A stretch of 64,000 nucleotides of DNA, from the NCBI GenBank assembly GCA_038225555.1, contig JBBRRB010000008.1, forward strand, positions 62,001-126,000, in the 5' to 3' direction. Position 1 is the stretch's first letter. The number at the start of each line of letters is the position of its first letter. The stretch comes from JANXQZ01 sp038225555 (lineage in GTDB: Bacteria; Acidobacteriota; Terriglobia; Bryobacterales; Bryobacteraceae). Positions 44,400 to 53,350 of this stretch are shown one piece after another. The notes under the pieces were generated by a model. The model ran no database searches, had not been told where the DNA came from, and saw nothing but the letters and a program-made list of their open reading frames with translations. The position numbers and the translations under genes were made by a program.

Positions 44400-47300
44400 G
44401 TTGAATGCTGCGAGGATCTCTCGTGTTCGAAACCTGGCCAGTGCCGCCTTGCGTCGATACCGTCACCGCGGTACCGGGGTTCGGCACGCTGATCCCCCCG
44501 TTCACGCTGGCCCACTGAGTGTGGTTGAACGTGTTGAACGTCTCCACGCGAAGCTGCGCCATTACGCGTTCGGTGATGTGCGTTGTCTTATAGGCGGAGA
44601 TGTCCCAGTTGTTAATCCCAGGTCCGGTGAGCGCGTTCCTACCCAAGTTGCCGAGATTCCCGTTCGCAGGACGCGCGAATACCAGCGGGTTGAAGAAATT
44701 GAGCCGGTTCGGACTGTCGGGATAAATTTGTCCGCCTATATAATCCGCCCGCTGGCCGCCGCCCAGAGTACCAGGATCGCCGTTGGCGGTGACATTGATC
44801 GGCGCGCCCGACCAGAAGCGAGTAATACCGGCAAGCTGCCATCCATTGACAACCGCCTTCAGGAACCCGTTCTGCTTTGCAAACGTTGGCAGTTCGTAAA
44901 CATAATCCACGTTGAAGACATGCGTCCGGTCAAAACCAGCGCGTGCGTAGTCCCGCCGACGATCAAGAAAATAGCCGATGGCATTCCCGTCTGCGTCCAC
45001 CTCATCCATCGCCTTTGACCATGTGTAGGATACGTTCGCCGTCAGGTGCGCGGCGAAGCGGCGCGAAAGCCGAGTTTGAAGCGCATTATAGTTGCTGGTC
45101 GCGCCGAACTCGGTAAAGTTCACGCCCGTGAAGCCAGGGAACGGGCGGATCGCGTTGTTCGTAAAATTGACGCTGCTCAGAATGGTAGTCCCCGGCGTGG
45201 TTGTCGTATTCAACGGCAACTGTCCCAGATCGCGGTTGTATTGCAAGTGACGGCCCTGATTTCCGACGTAGCCGATATCGAGCGAGGTCTTCGCGCCTAA
45301 TTCGCGCTGAATATCGAACGACCACGAGTAAACCGTCGGGATCTGTCCCTTTCTGTCCACCGCGTTCACCGATACCGGCGCGATAGTGCCGCTCGACGCC
45401 AGCGAAGACGACAGGCCGTCGAGATTCCCGCCGTATAGAGTTGGCGTGGATACCAGCGGAGGGTTCCCCAGCCCGCCAAAATTGTAAACATTCTGCTGGA
45501 TTCGTTCGTAAAAGACGCCAGCACCGGCGCGGATGGCTGTCTTGCCATCCCCGAACGGATCGTAAGAGAAGCCCACACGGGGAGCCCAATTGTTAAACCG
45601 ATGCTGGACGCCGCCCAGCGGCAAGCCCTTGGAATTCTCCTGAACCAAGCCGTTGTAAGGGTTGCCGGAGCCCGCGATAATAGTGCCGTTGGTAATGCCC
45701 GCGGCTGTGTTGATCCTCACAGACTGGCTGCGATCATAGAGGCTCGGGTCGAAGTAATACTGTAGGTAGCTGCCTCGCGTATAGGTGGGGCCCTCATACG
45801 CCCATCGCACTCCATATTCAACCGTCAGCCGCCGGTTCACTTTCCAGCTATCCTGCAAAAATGCCTCTGTAGAAAAGAAGCGGAAAGCACCGAAAAAGAT
45901 GCCCTTGGTCTGAGAAACGCTGGTGTAGTTTCCCAGTAGCATATTGGCGAATTGATTTCCGCTGTCGTTCGGATTGCTGGCGTTCGGGCCGAAATTGACG
46001 TTGAGCGCATCGCTCCAGCCGGGCTGCTGGCCGTTGTCGTTCCAGTTGAAATAAACGCCTGTCTTGAAGGTGTGCGCGCCGCGATTGTACGTGAGGTTGT
46101 CGGTCCAAGCATACGTCTTTCCTTCGCTGCGCCAGTTGGCTTGGAACGGCGAGAAGTTGCATGAGCCGATTCCGCAACTATAGCTGGGGAATCGATTTCG
46201 AACATTCTGATCGGGAAAGAGTTCCTGGAACTGAAAGCCAAGCGAGGTCCGGTCGTAGCTGCTTTTGTCCGTACCGGGCACCACGTCCACCACCTGCGTC
46301 AGATGGTTGTAGGCGAAAATAAATTCGTTGGTCGCACTCGGCGAGATGACGTTCACCAAATTCCAGGACCAGCTGGCTCCGGGCTTTTTGCGGAATTGAG
46401 GATAAATGGGATAAGGCAGGCTGTTGAAAATTCCAATGTTCTGCTGCTCCTGCTGCGCGTCGTCCGCCCATCGGAAGAAGAAATTCATCTTAGGGCTGAT
46501 GGTGTAGTCCACGCGCGCTACTTCGGCGTTCTTATGAAAGGCATACGTCGGCGAGAATGGAAGGCGCACTAGTTCGGGACTGCCGGGCGTGGGACTCGCG
46601 CCAGCGCGGCTGACGAAGTTCAGCATTTTCAAGAACGCCGGCGCGTTGCGGTTCCATTGAGACTGCGGAATCGTATTATTCGGATAAGGCGTCCCGCCGA
46701 TCGCGCGTCCGGACGAATCGCGAACAATCGAGCCGGGCTGGAACACCGTTCCCACCGGCACGTTGTTGCTGCCTGAGATGGTCTGCTGGGATCCATTGGC
46801 GTTAAAGCGATAAAGCTGCCGAAAATCTCCGCTCAGAATCTGGGCGCTCGGAATGTCGATGAACGTATTGCTGTTCAACGGTCGAGTGGCGCGCGTGCCT
46901 TCAAAGTTGAAAAAGAAGAATAGCTTCTTGTGGTCGCCGGTTGAAAAATGCGGTATCAGAATGGGGCCGCTGAGGTTGCCGCCGAACTGATCGTAACGCA
47001 GCTTGGCAACCGCTCCGGTGGTGTCGAACGGACGGCGCGCGTCGAATGCGTCGTTACGCAGAAATTCGTACGCCGTGCCGTGGAACGCGCTGCCTCCGCT
47101 CTTGGTATTGATCGAGATCATGATGCCGGGATTGCGGCCATACTCGGCGTTGAACGCGCTGGTCTGCAGTTTGAACTCGCCCACGGCATCCAGACTGATT
47201 TGCGTATACTGGCCATCGTTTGCGCCGACGTCGGTGTTGATCGCGCCGTCCAGGAAAACGTTGTTGCTGCTGCCACGTTGTCCATTCACGTTGAATGAGT

Positions 47301-47826
47301 TCGTATTGTTAAAGGCTAGCCGGAAGTCGCTGGAGTCGTTCGATACTACGCCCGGAAGAGTGCGCATCAGCGACTGGAAGTCGCGCCCGTTTAGCGGGAT
47401 TTCGGTCACCTCCTTGGAGCTGATCACGAACGACTTCTGCGACGTGGAGGTCTCTACCAGAGGAACTTGCGCATCGACGGAAATCGATTCGTTTAGCTGT
47501 CCGAGTTGCAATGAGAGGACGCCCAGGCTCATCACTTGGTTCTGATCGAGTGTGAGGTCCTTGCTCTCGAATGTCTTGAACCCTTTGGCTTCCACTCGAA
47601 CTGTGTAGTGGCCGGGCAGCAGTGGAGAGAGTGAAAACGAGCCGCCGGCTGCAGTGGTGGTTTCCCTGGCGACGATGTTTTTGTCCTGGTCGAAGGCCAC
47701 GACTTTGGCGTTGGGGACGCTAGCTCCAGCAGAGTCGGTAACAGTGCCTTGGATGCCGCCGGTTTGGGCTAGTGCCGCGCAAGCTCCGCAGAGTATCAGC
47801 GAAGCGATTGCATTCAAACGAAACAT
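44377..47826 (-). CDS. TonB-dependent receptor, carboxypeptidase-regulatory-like type
   Basis: 1149 residues. Signal peptide (1-20), carboxypeptidase-regulatory-like domain (about 23-105: GTVTDSAGASVPNAKVVA, LLPGHYTVRVEAKGFKTF), plug (about 110-240: EVTEIPLNGRDFQSLMRTLPGV, NVNGQRGSSNNVFLDG) and a barrel ending SIQLALKILF. The NGRDF block is typical of the acidobacterial Oar-like receptors. AAGGAGAACC precedes the ATG. It is only distantly similar to the receptor at 1.3 kb. Paired with a TPR gene through a 23-base overlap. Ligand unknown. Confidence 0.92.
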   Translation of the reverse strand: MFRLNAIASLILCGACAALAQTGGIQGTVTDSAGASVPNAKVVAFDQDKNIVARETTTAAGGSFSLSPLLPGHYTVRVEAKGFKTFESKDLTLDQNQVMSLGVLSLQLGQLNESISVDAQVPLVETSTSQKSFVISSKEVTEIPLNGRDFQSLMRTLPGVVSNDSSDFRLAFNNTNSFNVNGQRGSSNNVFLDGAINTDVGANDGQYTQISLDAVGEFKLQTSAFNAEYGRNPGIMISINTKSGGSAFHGTAYEFLRNDAFDARRPFDTTGAVAKLRYDQFGGNLSGPILIPHFSTGDHKKLFFFFNFEGTRATRPLNSNTFIDIPSAQILSGDFRQLYRFNANGSQQTISGSNNVPVGTVFQPGSIVRDSSGRAIGGTPYPNNTIPQSQWNRNAPAFLKMLNFVSRAGASPTPGSPELVRLPFSPTYAFHKNAEVARVDYTISPKMNFFFRWADDAQQEQQNIGIFNSLPYPIYPQFRKKPGASWSWNLVNVISPSATNEFIFAYNHLTQVVDVVPGTDKSSYDRTSLGFQFQELFPDQNVRNRFPSYSCGIGSCNFSPFQANWRSEGKTYAWTDNLTYNRGAHTFKTGVYFNWNDNGQQPGWSDALNVNFGPNASNPNDSGNQFANMLLGNYTSVSQTKGIFFGAFRFFSTEAFLQDSWKVNRRLTVEYGVRWAYEGPTYTRGSYLQYYFDPSLYDRSQSVRINTAAGITNGTIIAGSGNPYNGLVQENSKGLPLGGVQHRFNNWAPRVGFSYDPFGDGKTAIRAGAGVFYERIQQNVYNFGGLGNPPLVSTPTLYGGNLDGLSSSLASSGTIAPVSVNAVDRKGQIPTVYSWSFDIQRELGAKTSLDIGYVGNQGRHLQYNRDLGQLPLNTTTTPGTTILSSVNFTNNAIRPFPGFTGVNFTEFGATSNYNALQTRLSRRFAAHLTANVSYTWSKAMDEVDADGNAIGYFLDRRRDYARAGFDRTHVFNVDYVYELPTFAKQNGFLKAVVNGWQLAGITRFWSGAPINVTANGDPGTLGGGQRADYIGGQIYPDSPNRLNFFNPLVFARPANGNLGNLGRNALTGPGINNWDISAYKTTHITERVMAQLRVETFNTFNHTQWASVNGGISVPNPGTAVTVSTQGGTGQVSNTRDPRSIQLALKILF

Positions 47827-47903
47827 GGTTCTCCTTCAGCGGCCAAGCCGCACACAAACGAGGTTTTGAGAAGTATATCTCATTTGCGAAGGATTAGGGA
47901 TAT

Positions 47904-49142
47904 TTAAACCAGAGCGGGCTCCGGCTCTACTGCGTATTTCCGCTCCACGTATTTATTCAGGAGTTCGATGAACTCCGCCACAATGCGGTCCCCTCGTAGC
48001 GTCAACGCTAGCCGCCCATCGATGTAGACCGGCGCGACTGGCTCTTCGAACGTTCCCGGAAGTGAGATGCCGATATTGGAATGCTTTGACTCGCCGGGTC
48101 CGTTCACCACGCACCCCATCACTGCTACCTTCATCTCTTCCACGCCGGCATGCCTGCCTTTCCAGATCGGCATCTGCTCGCGCAAGTAGGTCTGGATCTG
48201 ATCCGCCATGTCTTGGAAAAATGTGCTGGTGGTCCGGCCGCAGCCGGGGCATGCAGTTACTTGCGGGGTGAAACTTCGCAGTTCGAGCGATTGCAGAATT
48301 TGCTGGCTGACGATCACTTCTTCCGTCCTGTCGCCATTCGGCAGCGGTGTGAGCGATGCGCGAATCGTATCTCCTATTCCTTCTTGCAGCAGCACCGACA
48401 AAGCGGCCGTGGTGGCCACTATGCCTTTGGCTCCCAGGCCTGCTTCAGTCAGCCCAAGATGCAGCGCGTAGTCGCACTCGGCCGCTAACATCCGGTAAAC
48501 GGCGATGAGATCCTGCACCCCGCTCACCTTCGCGCTTAAAATAATTCGGTCGCGATTCAGGCCATGGCGCTCCGCCGCTCTCCCGGATTCAATCGCGCTC
48601 ACCACGATCGCTCTCATCGTGACGTGCTTGGCGTCGAGCGGATCCGGCAGCTTGGAATTTTCGTCCATCATGCGGGTGAGCAATGCCTGATCGAGCGAGC
48701 CCCAATTCACCCCGATACGGACCGGCTTGTCATACTCGATGGCCGCTTCGATCATGGTTCGGAAGTTGTCGTCGTGCTTCTTGCCGATGTTCACGTTTCC
48801 CGGATTGATGCGATACTTTGCCAGCGCCTTCGCGCAGCCGGGATACTTCTTCAGCAGCAGATGGCCGTTGTAGTGGAAGTCGCCGACTATCGGTACTCTC
48901 ACTCCGAACTTCTCGAGTGTATCTACGATTTTCGGAACCGCCGCCGCTGCTGCGTCCGTGTTGACGGTAACACGCACGAGTTCAGATCCGGCGCGCGCCA
49001 GGTCCATGACTTGATTGACTGTGGAGAGTACATCGGCAGTGTCGGTGTTGGTCATCGACTGAACCACGATCGGATAATTCCCGCCGACATGCACCCCACC
49101 CACGTTCACCGCCACCGACGCACGACGTTTCAATACAGCCAT
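47904..49142 (-). CDS. ispG: 4-hydroxy-3-methylbut-2-enyl diphosphate synthase IspG
   Basis: 412 residues. N-terminal VNVGGVHVGGNYPIVVQSMTNTDT starts the TIM barrel. The 4Fe-4S ligands are in TACPGCGRTT and MGCVVNGPGE. IspG converts methylerythritol cyclodiphosphate to HMBPP, the step after IspF, which is encoded 30 kb away. It uses ferredoxin or flavodoxin as donor. The gene ends a minus-strand series beginning at the SRP RNA, 34 bases after the peptidase gene. Confidence 0.96.
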   Translation of the reverse strand: MAVLKRRASVAVNVGGVHVGGNYPIVVQSMTNTDTADVLSTVNQVMDLARAGSELVRVTVNTDAAAAAVPKIVDTLEKFGVRVPIVGDFHYNGHLLLKKYPGCAKALAKYRINPGNVNIGKKHDDNFRTMIEAAIEYDKPVRIGVNWGSLDQALLTRMMDENSKLPDPLDAKHVTMRAIVVSAIESGRAAERHGLNRDRIILSAKVSGVQDLIAVYRMLAAECDYALHLGLTEAGLGAKGIVATTAALSVLLQEGIGDTIRASLTPLPNGDRTEEVIVSQQILQSLELRSFTPQVTACPGCGRTTSTFFQDMADQIQTYLREQMPIWKGRHAGVEEMKVAVMGCVVNGPGESKHSNIGISLPGTFEEPVAPVYIDGRLALTLRGDRIVAEFIELLNKYVERKYAVEPEPALV

Positions 49143-49176
49143 AGCCCTCCGGAAACCTCCATTGTATCAATCGCTT

Positions 49177-50685
49177 CTACAAATCATGCAGCAGAGCAGC
49201 CATCAGTTCGATCCCGTCCCACAGGTTCTGCAAGCGAAGATTTTCGTTGAAACTGTGCTGGTTGTTATCGTGATTCGCGATTGGCACCGTGATGGTAGGC
49301 GCGTGCAAAATCTCCGAGATCATATAGAGGGGAACGCTGCCGCCCATGGTGGGCAGTTTGATGATTGTTCCCCTGGCCCTCTCGGCGATCCGCAGCACGT
49401 CGCGCGAAACCGGCAGATCCATGGACGTTCGCTCGGCGTTGTAGCCGAATTCGCTGCTGCCCACTCTGGCCACTTTGGCGTGGGACATCAGCGTCTCGGG
49501 ATCGGGGTCGTGGTCGGTGACGAAGTAGCCCTGCTTGCGAATGTGCTCGGTCAGCCTGCGCGCGGCTTCCAGATGATCGATTCCCTTCACCAGCCGCATG
49601 TCGATGGTGGCGGTCGCCTTGGAAGGGATCACGTTGCTCGCCTGGGCGCCGATTCTGGCGCTCCCCATGCCGCGGATATTCAGCGACGGGTAGTTCAATA
49701 GCTCCACCAGACTCTTTCCGCCACCCTCCGTGCGTCCGAGCCACAGCTCGCGTTTTAACTCTGCGTCGAACGGAGGCGCTTCGGCCACGGCGCGTTTCTC
49801 GGTCGCGCTCAGCGGCTCGATGCCGTCATAGAAATGTTCCACCAGCACGCGCCCGTCCTCATCCTTCATGGACGCGAGCAGCCTGGCCAGCATGAAGGCG
49901 GGATTCGGCGCCCAGTTGCCGTAGTGCCCGCTGTGCAGTTCGCGACGCGGGCCATATACCGTGATGTCGAGGGTCTCGACTCCGCGCGCGCCAAACACGA
50001 TTTGCTGGCGTCGGCTCTGATGCACCGGACCGTCGCAGATCAACCAGACATCGCTTTTTAAAAGTTCCTTGTTCGCGGCGATGATTTGATCGAGATGACG
50101 CGAGCCAGCCTCTTCCTCCCCTTCAAAGAGAAATTTGATATTTGATTTCAGCCCAAGATGGGCAGCTTGCAGAGCGTCGAGAGCCGTGGTGACGCTGATG
50201 ATGGGAGCCTTATCATCCGAGGCCGACCGCGCGTAGATCCGCCATTCCGGATCGAACGGTTTGCCATCCGACGGCACGGGGATCACCTTGCCGTCCTGAT
50301 CGAGCGAACGGTCCCGCAGAACCGGTTCCCAGGGTGGCGTCTTCCATTCCTTAGGGTCGAGCGGCTGGCCGTCATAGTGGGCGTAGAGTACAACCGTGCG
50401 GGTCGCGCCTGGCCGATCGATCTGGCCGAATACGGCGGGAGGAGCGCCGGGAACTTCCAGCAGCTTCGTCTTTACGCCTCTACGCTCAAGGGCTGCCATG
50501 ATGGCCGCAGCGTTGCGTCGAATGTTGGTGTTGTCGGAGGCGAGATTCGGGATGGAGAGCAGGCCGATAAACTCGTTGACGATAGCGCGCTCGTGCGCCT
50601 GTCGCCAATGGCGAGCGGCTTGCGCGGCCTCGTCGTTCTGACCGAAACATGCACCCGCCAAGAGTAGCGCCGCGATGAATCTCAC
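49177..50685 (-). CDS. Exported M20-family metallopeptidase
   Basis: 502 residues with a signal peptide (MRFIAALLLAGACFGQ). The two-zinc site motifs of M20 dipeptidases are visible: LYAHYDGQP, ARSASDDKAP, FEGEEEAGS (general base Glu), and near the end ITVPIANHDNNQHSFNENL. The dimerisation domain lies at about 220-370. It would hydrolyse small peptides in the periplasm. Its ATG overlaps the recR stop by four bases, an unusual partner that probably reflects genome packing rather than shared function. Confidence 0.88.
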   Translation of the reverse strand: MRFIAALLLAGACFGQNDEAAQAARHWRQAHERAIVNEFIGLLSIPNLASDNTNIRRNAAAIMAALERRGVKTKLLEVPGAPPAVFGQIDRPGATRTVVLYAHYDGQPLDPKEWKTPPWEPVLRDRSLDQDGKVIPVPSDGKPFDPEWRIYARSASDDKAPIISVTTALDALQAAHLGLKSNIKFLFEGEEEAGSRHLDQIIAANKELLKSDVWLICDGPVHQSRRQQIVFGARGVETLDITVYGPRRELHSGHYGNWAPNPAFMLARLLASMKDEDGRVLVEHFYDGIEPLSATEKRAVAEAPPFDAELKRELWLGRTEGGGKSLVELLNYPSLNIRGMGSARIGAQASNVIPSKATATIDMRLVKGIDHLEAARRLTEHIRKQGYFVTDHDPDPETLMSHAKVARVGSSEFGYNAERTSMDLPVSRDVLRIAERARGTIIKLPTMGGSVPLYMISEILHAPTITVPIANHDNNQHSFNENLRLQNLWDGIELMAALLHDL

Positions 50686-51281
50686 AGTTCCCTCCGGTTT
50701 TCAAGCGATTTCGTCATCGTCAGTTCATCGGCGAACTCGAGATCGCTGCCCGCCGGGATGCCCATGGCGATACGGGTTACCTTAATCTCCAGCGGCTTCA
50801 AGAGACGCGAAAGGTACATCGCCGTCGCTTCGCCTTCCACAGTCGGGTTGGTTGCCACGATGATCTCGCGCACATCGCCGACCTTCAAACGATCCAAGAG
50901 ATTCTTGAGCCTGAGCTGATCCGGGCCGATCCCGCGCAGCGGCGAGATGGTACCGTGCAGAACATGATACAGGCCATGGAACTGCCGAGTCGTTTCAATC
51001 GGAAGAATATTGTGCGGCTCCTCTACGATGCAGATGGAGGTCTGCTCGCGATGGGGATCGCGACAGAAGTTGCAAAGTTCACTGTCCGCGATATTGTTGC
51101 ATTGAGCGCAGAGAACGAGATCGTCTTTCACGTCGAGCAGCGCTTGCGCGAGATGCGCAGCATCGTCCCGCGATGTTCGCAACACGTGAAAAGCCAGCCG
51201 CTGCGCCGACTTCTGCCCAATGCCCGGCAGCCGCTTAAACTCCTGAATCAGGCGCGCGAGAGGCTCGGCGAAATCCGGCAT
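50682..51281 (-). CDS. recR: Recombination protein RecR
   Basis: 199 residues. Helix-hairpin-helix FKRLPGIGQKSAQRLAFHVL, zinc-finger cysteines in CAQCNNIADSELCNFC, and the Toprim domain (SICIVEEPHNILPIE, EIIVATNPTVEGEATAMYL) are all in place. RecR with RecFO loads RecA at gaps. It lies in the conserved dnaX-ybaB-recR order, five bases after ybaB. Confidence 0.97.
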   Translation of the reverse strand: MPDFAEPLARLIQEFKRLPGIGQKSAQRLAFHVLRTSRDDAAHLAQALLDVKDDLVLCAQCNNIADSELCNFCRDPHREQTSICIVEEPHNILPIETTRQFHGLYHVLHGTISPLRGIGPDQLRLKNLLDRLKVGDVREIIVATNPTVEGEATAMYLSRLLKPLEIKVTRIAMGIPAGSDLEFADELTMTKSLENRREL

Positions 51282-51286
51282 GGAGC

Positions 51287-51595
51287 CTAGAACATTCCGG
51301 GAGGCAGTCCGAGTCCGCCCAGCAATCCGCCCATCTTCTGCTGAATCTCTTCGTCCACCTTCTTAGCAGCCTCGTTGATGGCGGCCAGCACCATGTCTTG
51401 CAGCATCTCGACGTCGCCCGCCACCTCGGGATCTATCTTGACGGCCAGCACGTTTTTCTTCCCGTCCATCTTGACGGAAACCATGCCCCCGCCCGCCGTC
51501 GCATCGACCTTGATGAGCGCAATCTCGTCCTGCATCTTGCGCTGCATTTGCTCGGCCTGCTTCATCATGTTCTGCATGTTGCCAGGTAGTTTCAT
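51287..51595 (-). CDS. ybaB: YbaB/EbfC nucleoid-associated protein
   Basis: 102 residues: NMQNMMKQAEQMQRKMQDEIALIKVDATAGGGMVSV and the later KIDPEVAGDVEMLQDMVLAAINEA are the YbaB signature; the tail is Gly/Met-rich. These small dimeric proteins bind DNA. It sits between dnaX and recR in the order conserved across bacteria. Confidence 0.95.
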   Translation of the reverse strand: MKLPGNMQNMMKQAEQMQRKMQDEIALIKVDATAGGGMVSVKMDGKKNVLAVKIDPEVAGDVEMLQDMVLAAINEAAKKVDEEIQQKMGGLLGGLGLPPGMF

Positions 51596-51602
51596 ACGGT
51601 TG

Positions 51603-53174
51603 CTATTCCTTCAAGTTTCGCACTGCGCGGACCTGCGCGTCTGGAAATAACTCCTGAAACCGGCGCACCTCGGGATGAGCCAAGGCACGCTCCGAGACGT
51701 CGTCTTTCGGTTTGGCGGCGGTGGGGGCGGATTGGGCACCGGGCTTCCCAATCGTGATCTTGATCTTCATTGGCCGCCCGGCCACTTGCTGCACAGCCTT
51801 CGCGAGTTCCTTCTCATGCATGTGCAGCAATTCGTCTTCAGTGACAAATTGCAACTCGCCGTTGGCCTCGGTGACCAGAGAGTGTTCCACGCTATCGGCG
51901 GTGTGGTCGAGTCCAAGTTCGAGGAGCTTGGCATGCAGCCGGTCGCGCCAGGGATCGGTTGTCACTGGAGGAGGCGCGAGGCTCGCTTGCGGCTTTGGCG
52001 CGGGAACGGGTTTGGCAGGTTGAACGCTGGCACGAGGTGCTGGCGAAGATCCGCCGAGCGCGGCCAAAGCTTCCTCCACAGTACCCATGCGTCCCGCGTG
52101 AACCAGCTTCAACAGTCCGATTTCGAGATGCAGGCGGGGTTGGATTGAGGTCTGCAAATCCTTAAAAACGTCGAGCGTGATTTGCATGTAGCGCGTGAGG
52201 TCCTCTTCGGAGAACCCCGCCGCCGTGGCTGCCAGCTGTTCCTGTTCCCGGGGCGAGGCGGCGATCAAGCGCGTGTTCGGGCCGGCCACCTTGGAGACCA
52301 GAAGATTGCGGAAGTAGCGCGCGAGTTCGCGGCAGAAGTGCTGGAGATTGCGTCCGTTGCGCTCAAGCTCCAAGACCACGTCGAGCATGCGCTTGGAATC
52401 CGACTGGGCCAGAGCCTGAGCCACCTGCCCCAGCGAATCGAGCGAGAACATGCCGAGCAATCCGCGCACCTCGTTGGGGTCAAGCTTGACGCCGCAGCAG
52501 GCGATCGCCTGGTCCAGCGCTGACAGCGAATCGCGCACGCTTCCCTCGCCAGCCTGGGCCAGCGCGGCGAGCGTTTCCTGGTCGGCTTCGATGCCTTCCT
52601 GCTGACAAATGTATGCCATGCGGTTTACCACTTCCGCGAAGTCCACGGATCGGAAGCTGAACTGCTGGCAGCGCGACGCGATGGTGGTTGGGAACTTGTG
52701 AACCTCGGTGGTGCAGAGGATGAAGACCACCCACTCGGGCGGCTCTTCCAGAGTCTTCAGCAAGGCGTTGAAAGCCTCGGTGGTGATCTGATGCGCTTCG
52801 TCGATGATAAAAACTTTGTAGCGGTCGCGAGCCGGCCGGTAGCGTACGTTATCGCGCAGCTCGCGCATTTCGTTGATGCCGCGGTTGGAAGCAGCGTCGA
52901 TTTCGATCACGTCCACCGCGCTGCCGAGCGGAATTTCAACGCAGCTTGCGCATACGCCGCAGGGCTTGGGCGTGGGACCTTCGATGCAATTTAAACAGCG
53001 CGCGAAGATACGGGCGACAGAGGTTTTGCCGGTCCCGCGCTGGCCTGCCAGGATGTAGCCGTGAGCGATCCGGCGCTGGGAAATAGCGTTTTCAATGGTA
53101 GTGCGAACGTGCTCTTGTCCGATCAGTTCCGCAAAACTTTGAGGCCGGTATTTTCGGGCAATCACCTGATACAT
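51603..53174 (-). CDS. dnaX: DNA polymerase III tau/gamma subunit DnaX
   Basis: 523 residues from the ATG at 53174, where the family N-terminus YQVIARKYRPQSFAELIGQEHV starts; the open frame upstream (to 53222) enters the SRP RNA. Walker A GQRGTGKTS, zinc cysteines in CLNCIEGPTPKPCGVCASC, Walker B VFIIDEAHQ and sensor ILCTTEVHKFPTTIASRCQ are present. It is the clamp-loader ATPase. A Pro/Ala-rich linker (about 375-420) precedes a short C-terminal domain, shorter than the E. coli tau tail. Confidence 0.95.
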   Translation of the reverse strand: MYQVIARKYRPQSFAELIGQEHVRTTIENAISQRRIAHGYILAGQRGTGKTSVARIFARCLNCIEGPTPKPCGVCASCVEIPLGSAVDVIEIDAASNRGINEMRELRDNVRYRPARDRYKVFIIDEAHQITTEAFNALLKTLEEPPEWVVFILCTTEVHKFPTTIASRCQQFSFRSVDFAEVVNRMAYICQQEGIEADQETLAALAQAGEGSVRDSLSALDQAIACCGVKLDPNEVRGLLGMFSLDSLGQVAQALAQSDSKRMLDVVLELERNGRNLQHFCRELARYFRNLLVSKVAGPNTRLIAASPREQEQLAATAAGFSEEDLTRYMQITLDVFKDLQTSIQPRLHLEIGLLKLVHAGRMGTVEEALAALGGSSPAPRASVQPAKPVPAPKPQASLAPPPVTTDPWRDRLHAKLLELGLDHTADSVEHSLVTEANGELQFVTEDELLHMHEKELAKAVQQVAGRPMKIKITIGKPGAQSAPTAAKPKDDVSERALAHPEVRRFQELFPDAQVRAVRNLKE

Positions 53175-53201
53175 GGAGAGTCTAAGCGGAAAATGCCAGA
53201 C

Positions 53202-53295
53202 CCCGGGTGATCCGCGGCACACGAGTTAAACCGTTACCGTTGCTTCCTTCCGGACCTGGCGGGGTTCACAGCCGCCCGTTGCACGGAGCCCGAAG
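53202..53295 (-). ncRNA. ffs: Bacterial small SRP RNA (4.5S)
   Basis: On the minus strand the conserved apical loop appears as CCAGGTCCGGAAGGAAGCA, the universal binding site for Ffh in the small bacterial SRP RNA. Flanking arms can pair (GCGGC with GCCGC; GGG and TCCG near the 5' end with CGGA and CCC near the 3' end), giving a hairpin of about 90 bases. The ends are approximate. It lies about 30 bases before dnaX, the arrangement known from Bacillus and many others. Confidence 0.92.
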
Positions 53296-53350
53296 CCTGA
53301 CAAAATCCATGCTATCACGCGGCTCTAAAAGATCGGCTCAACCGATCGGC

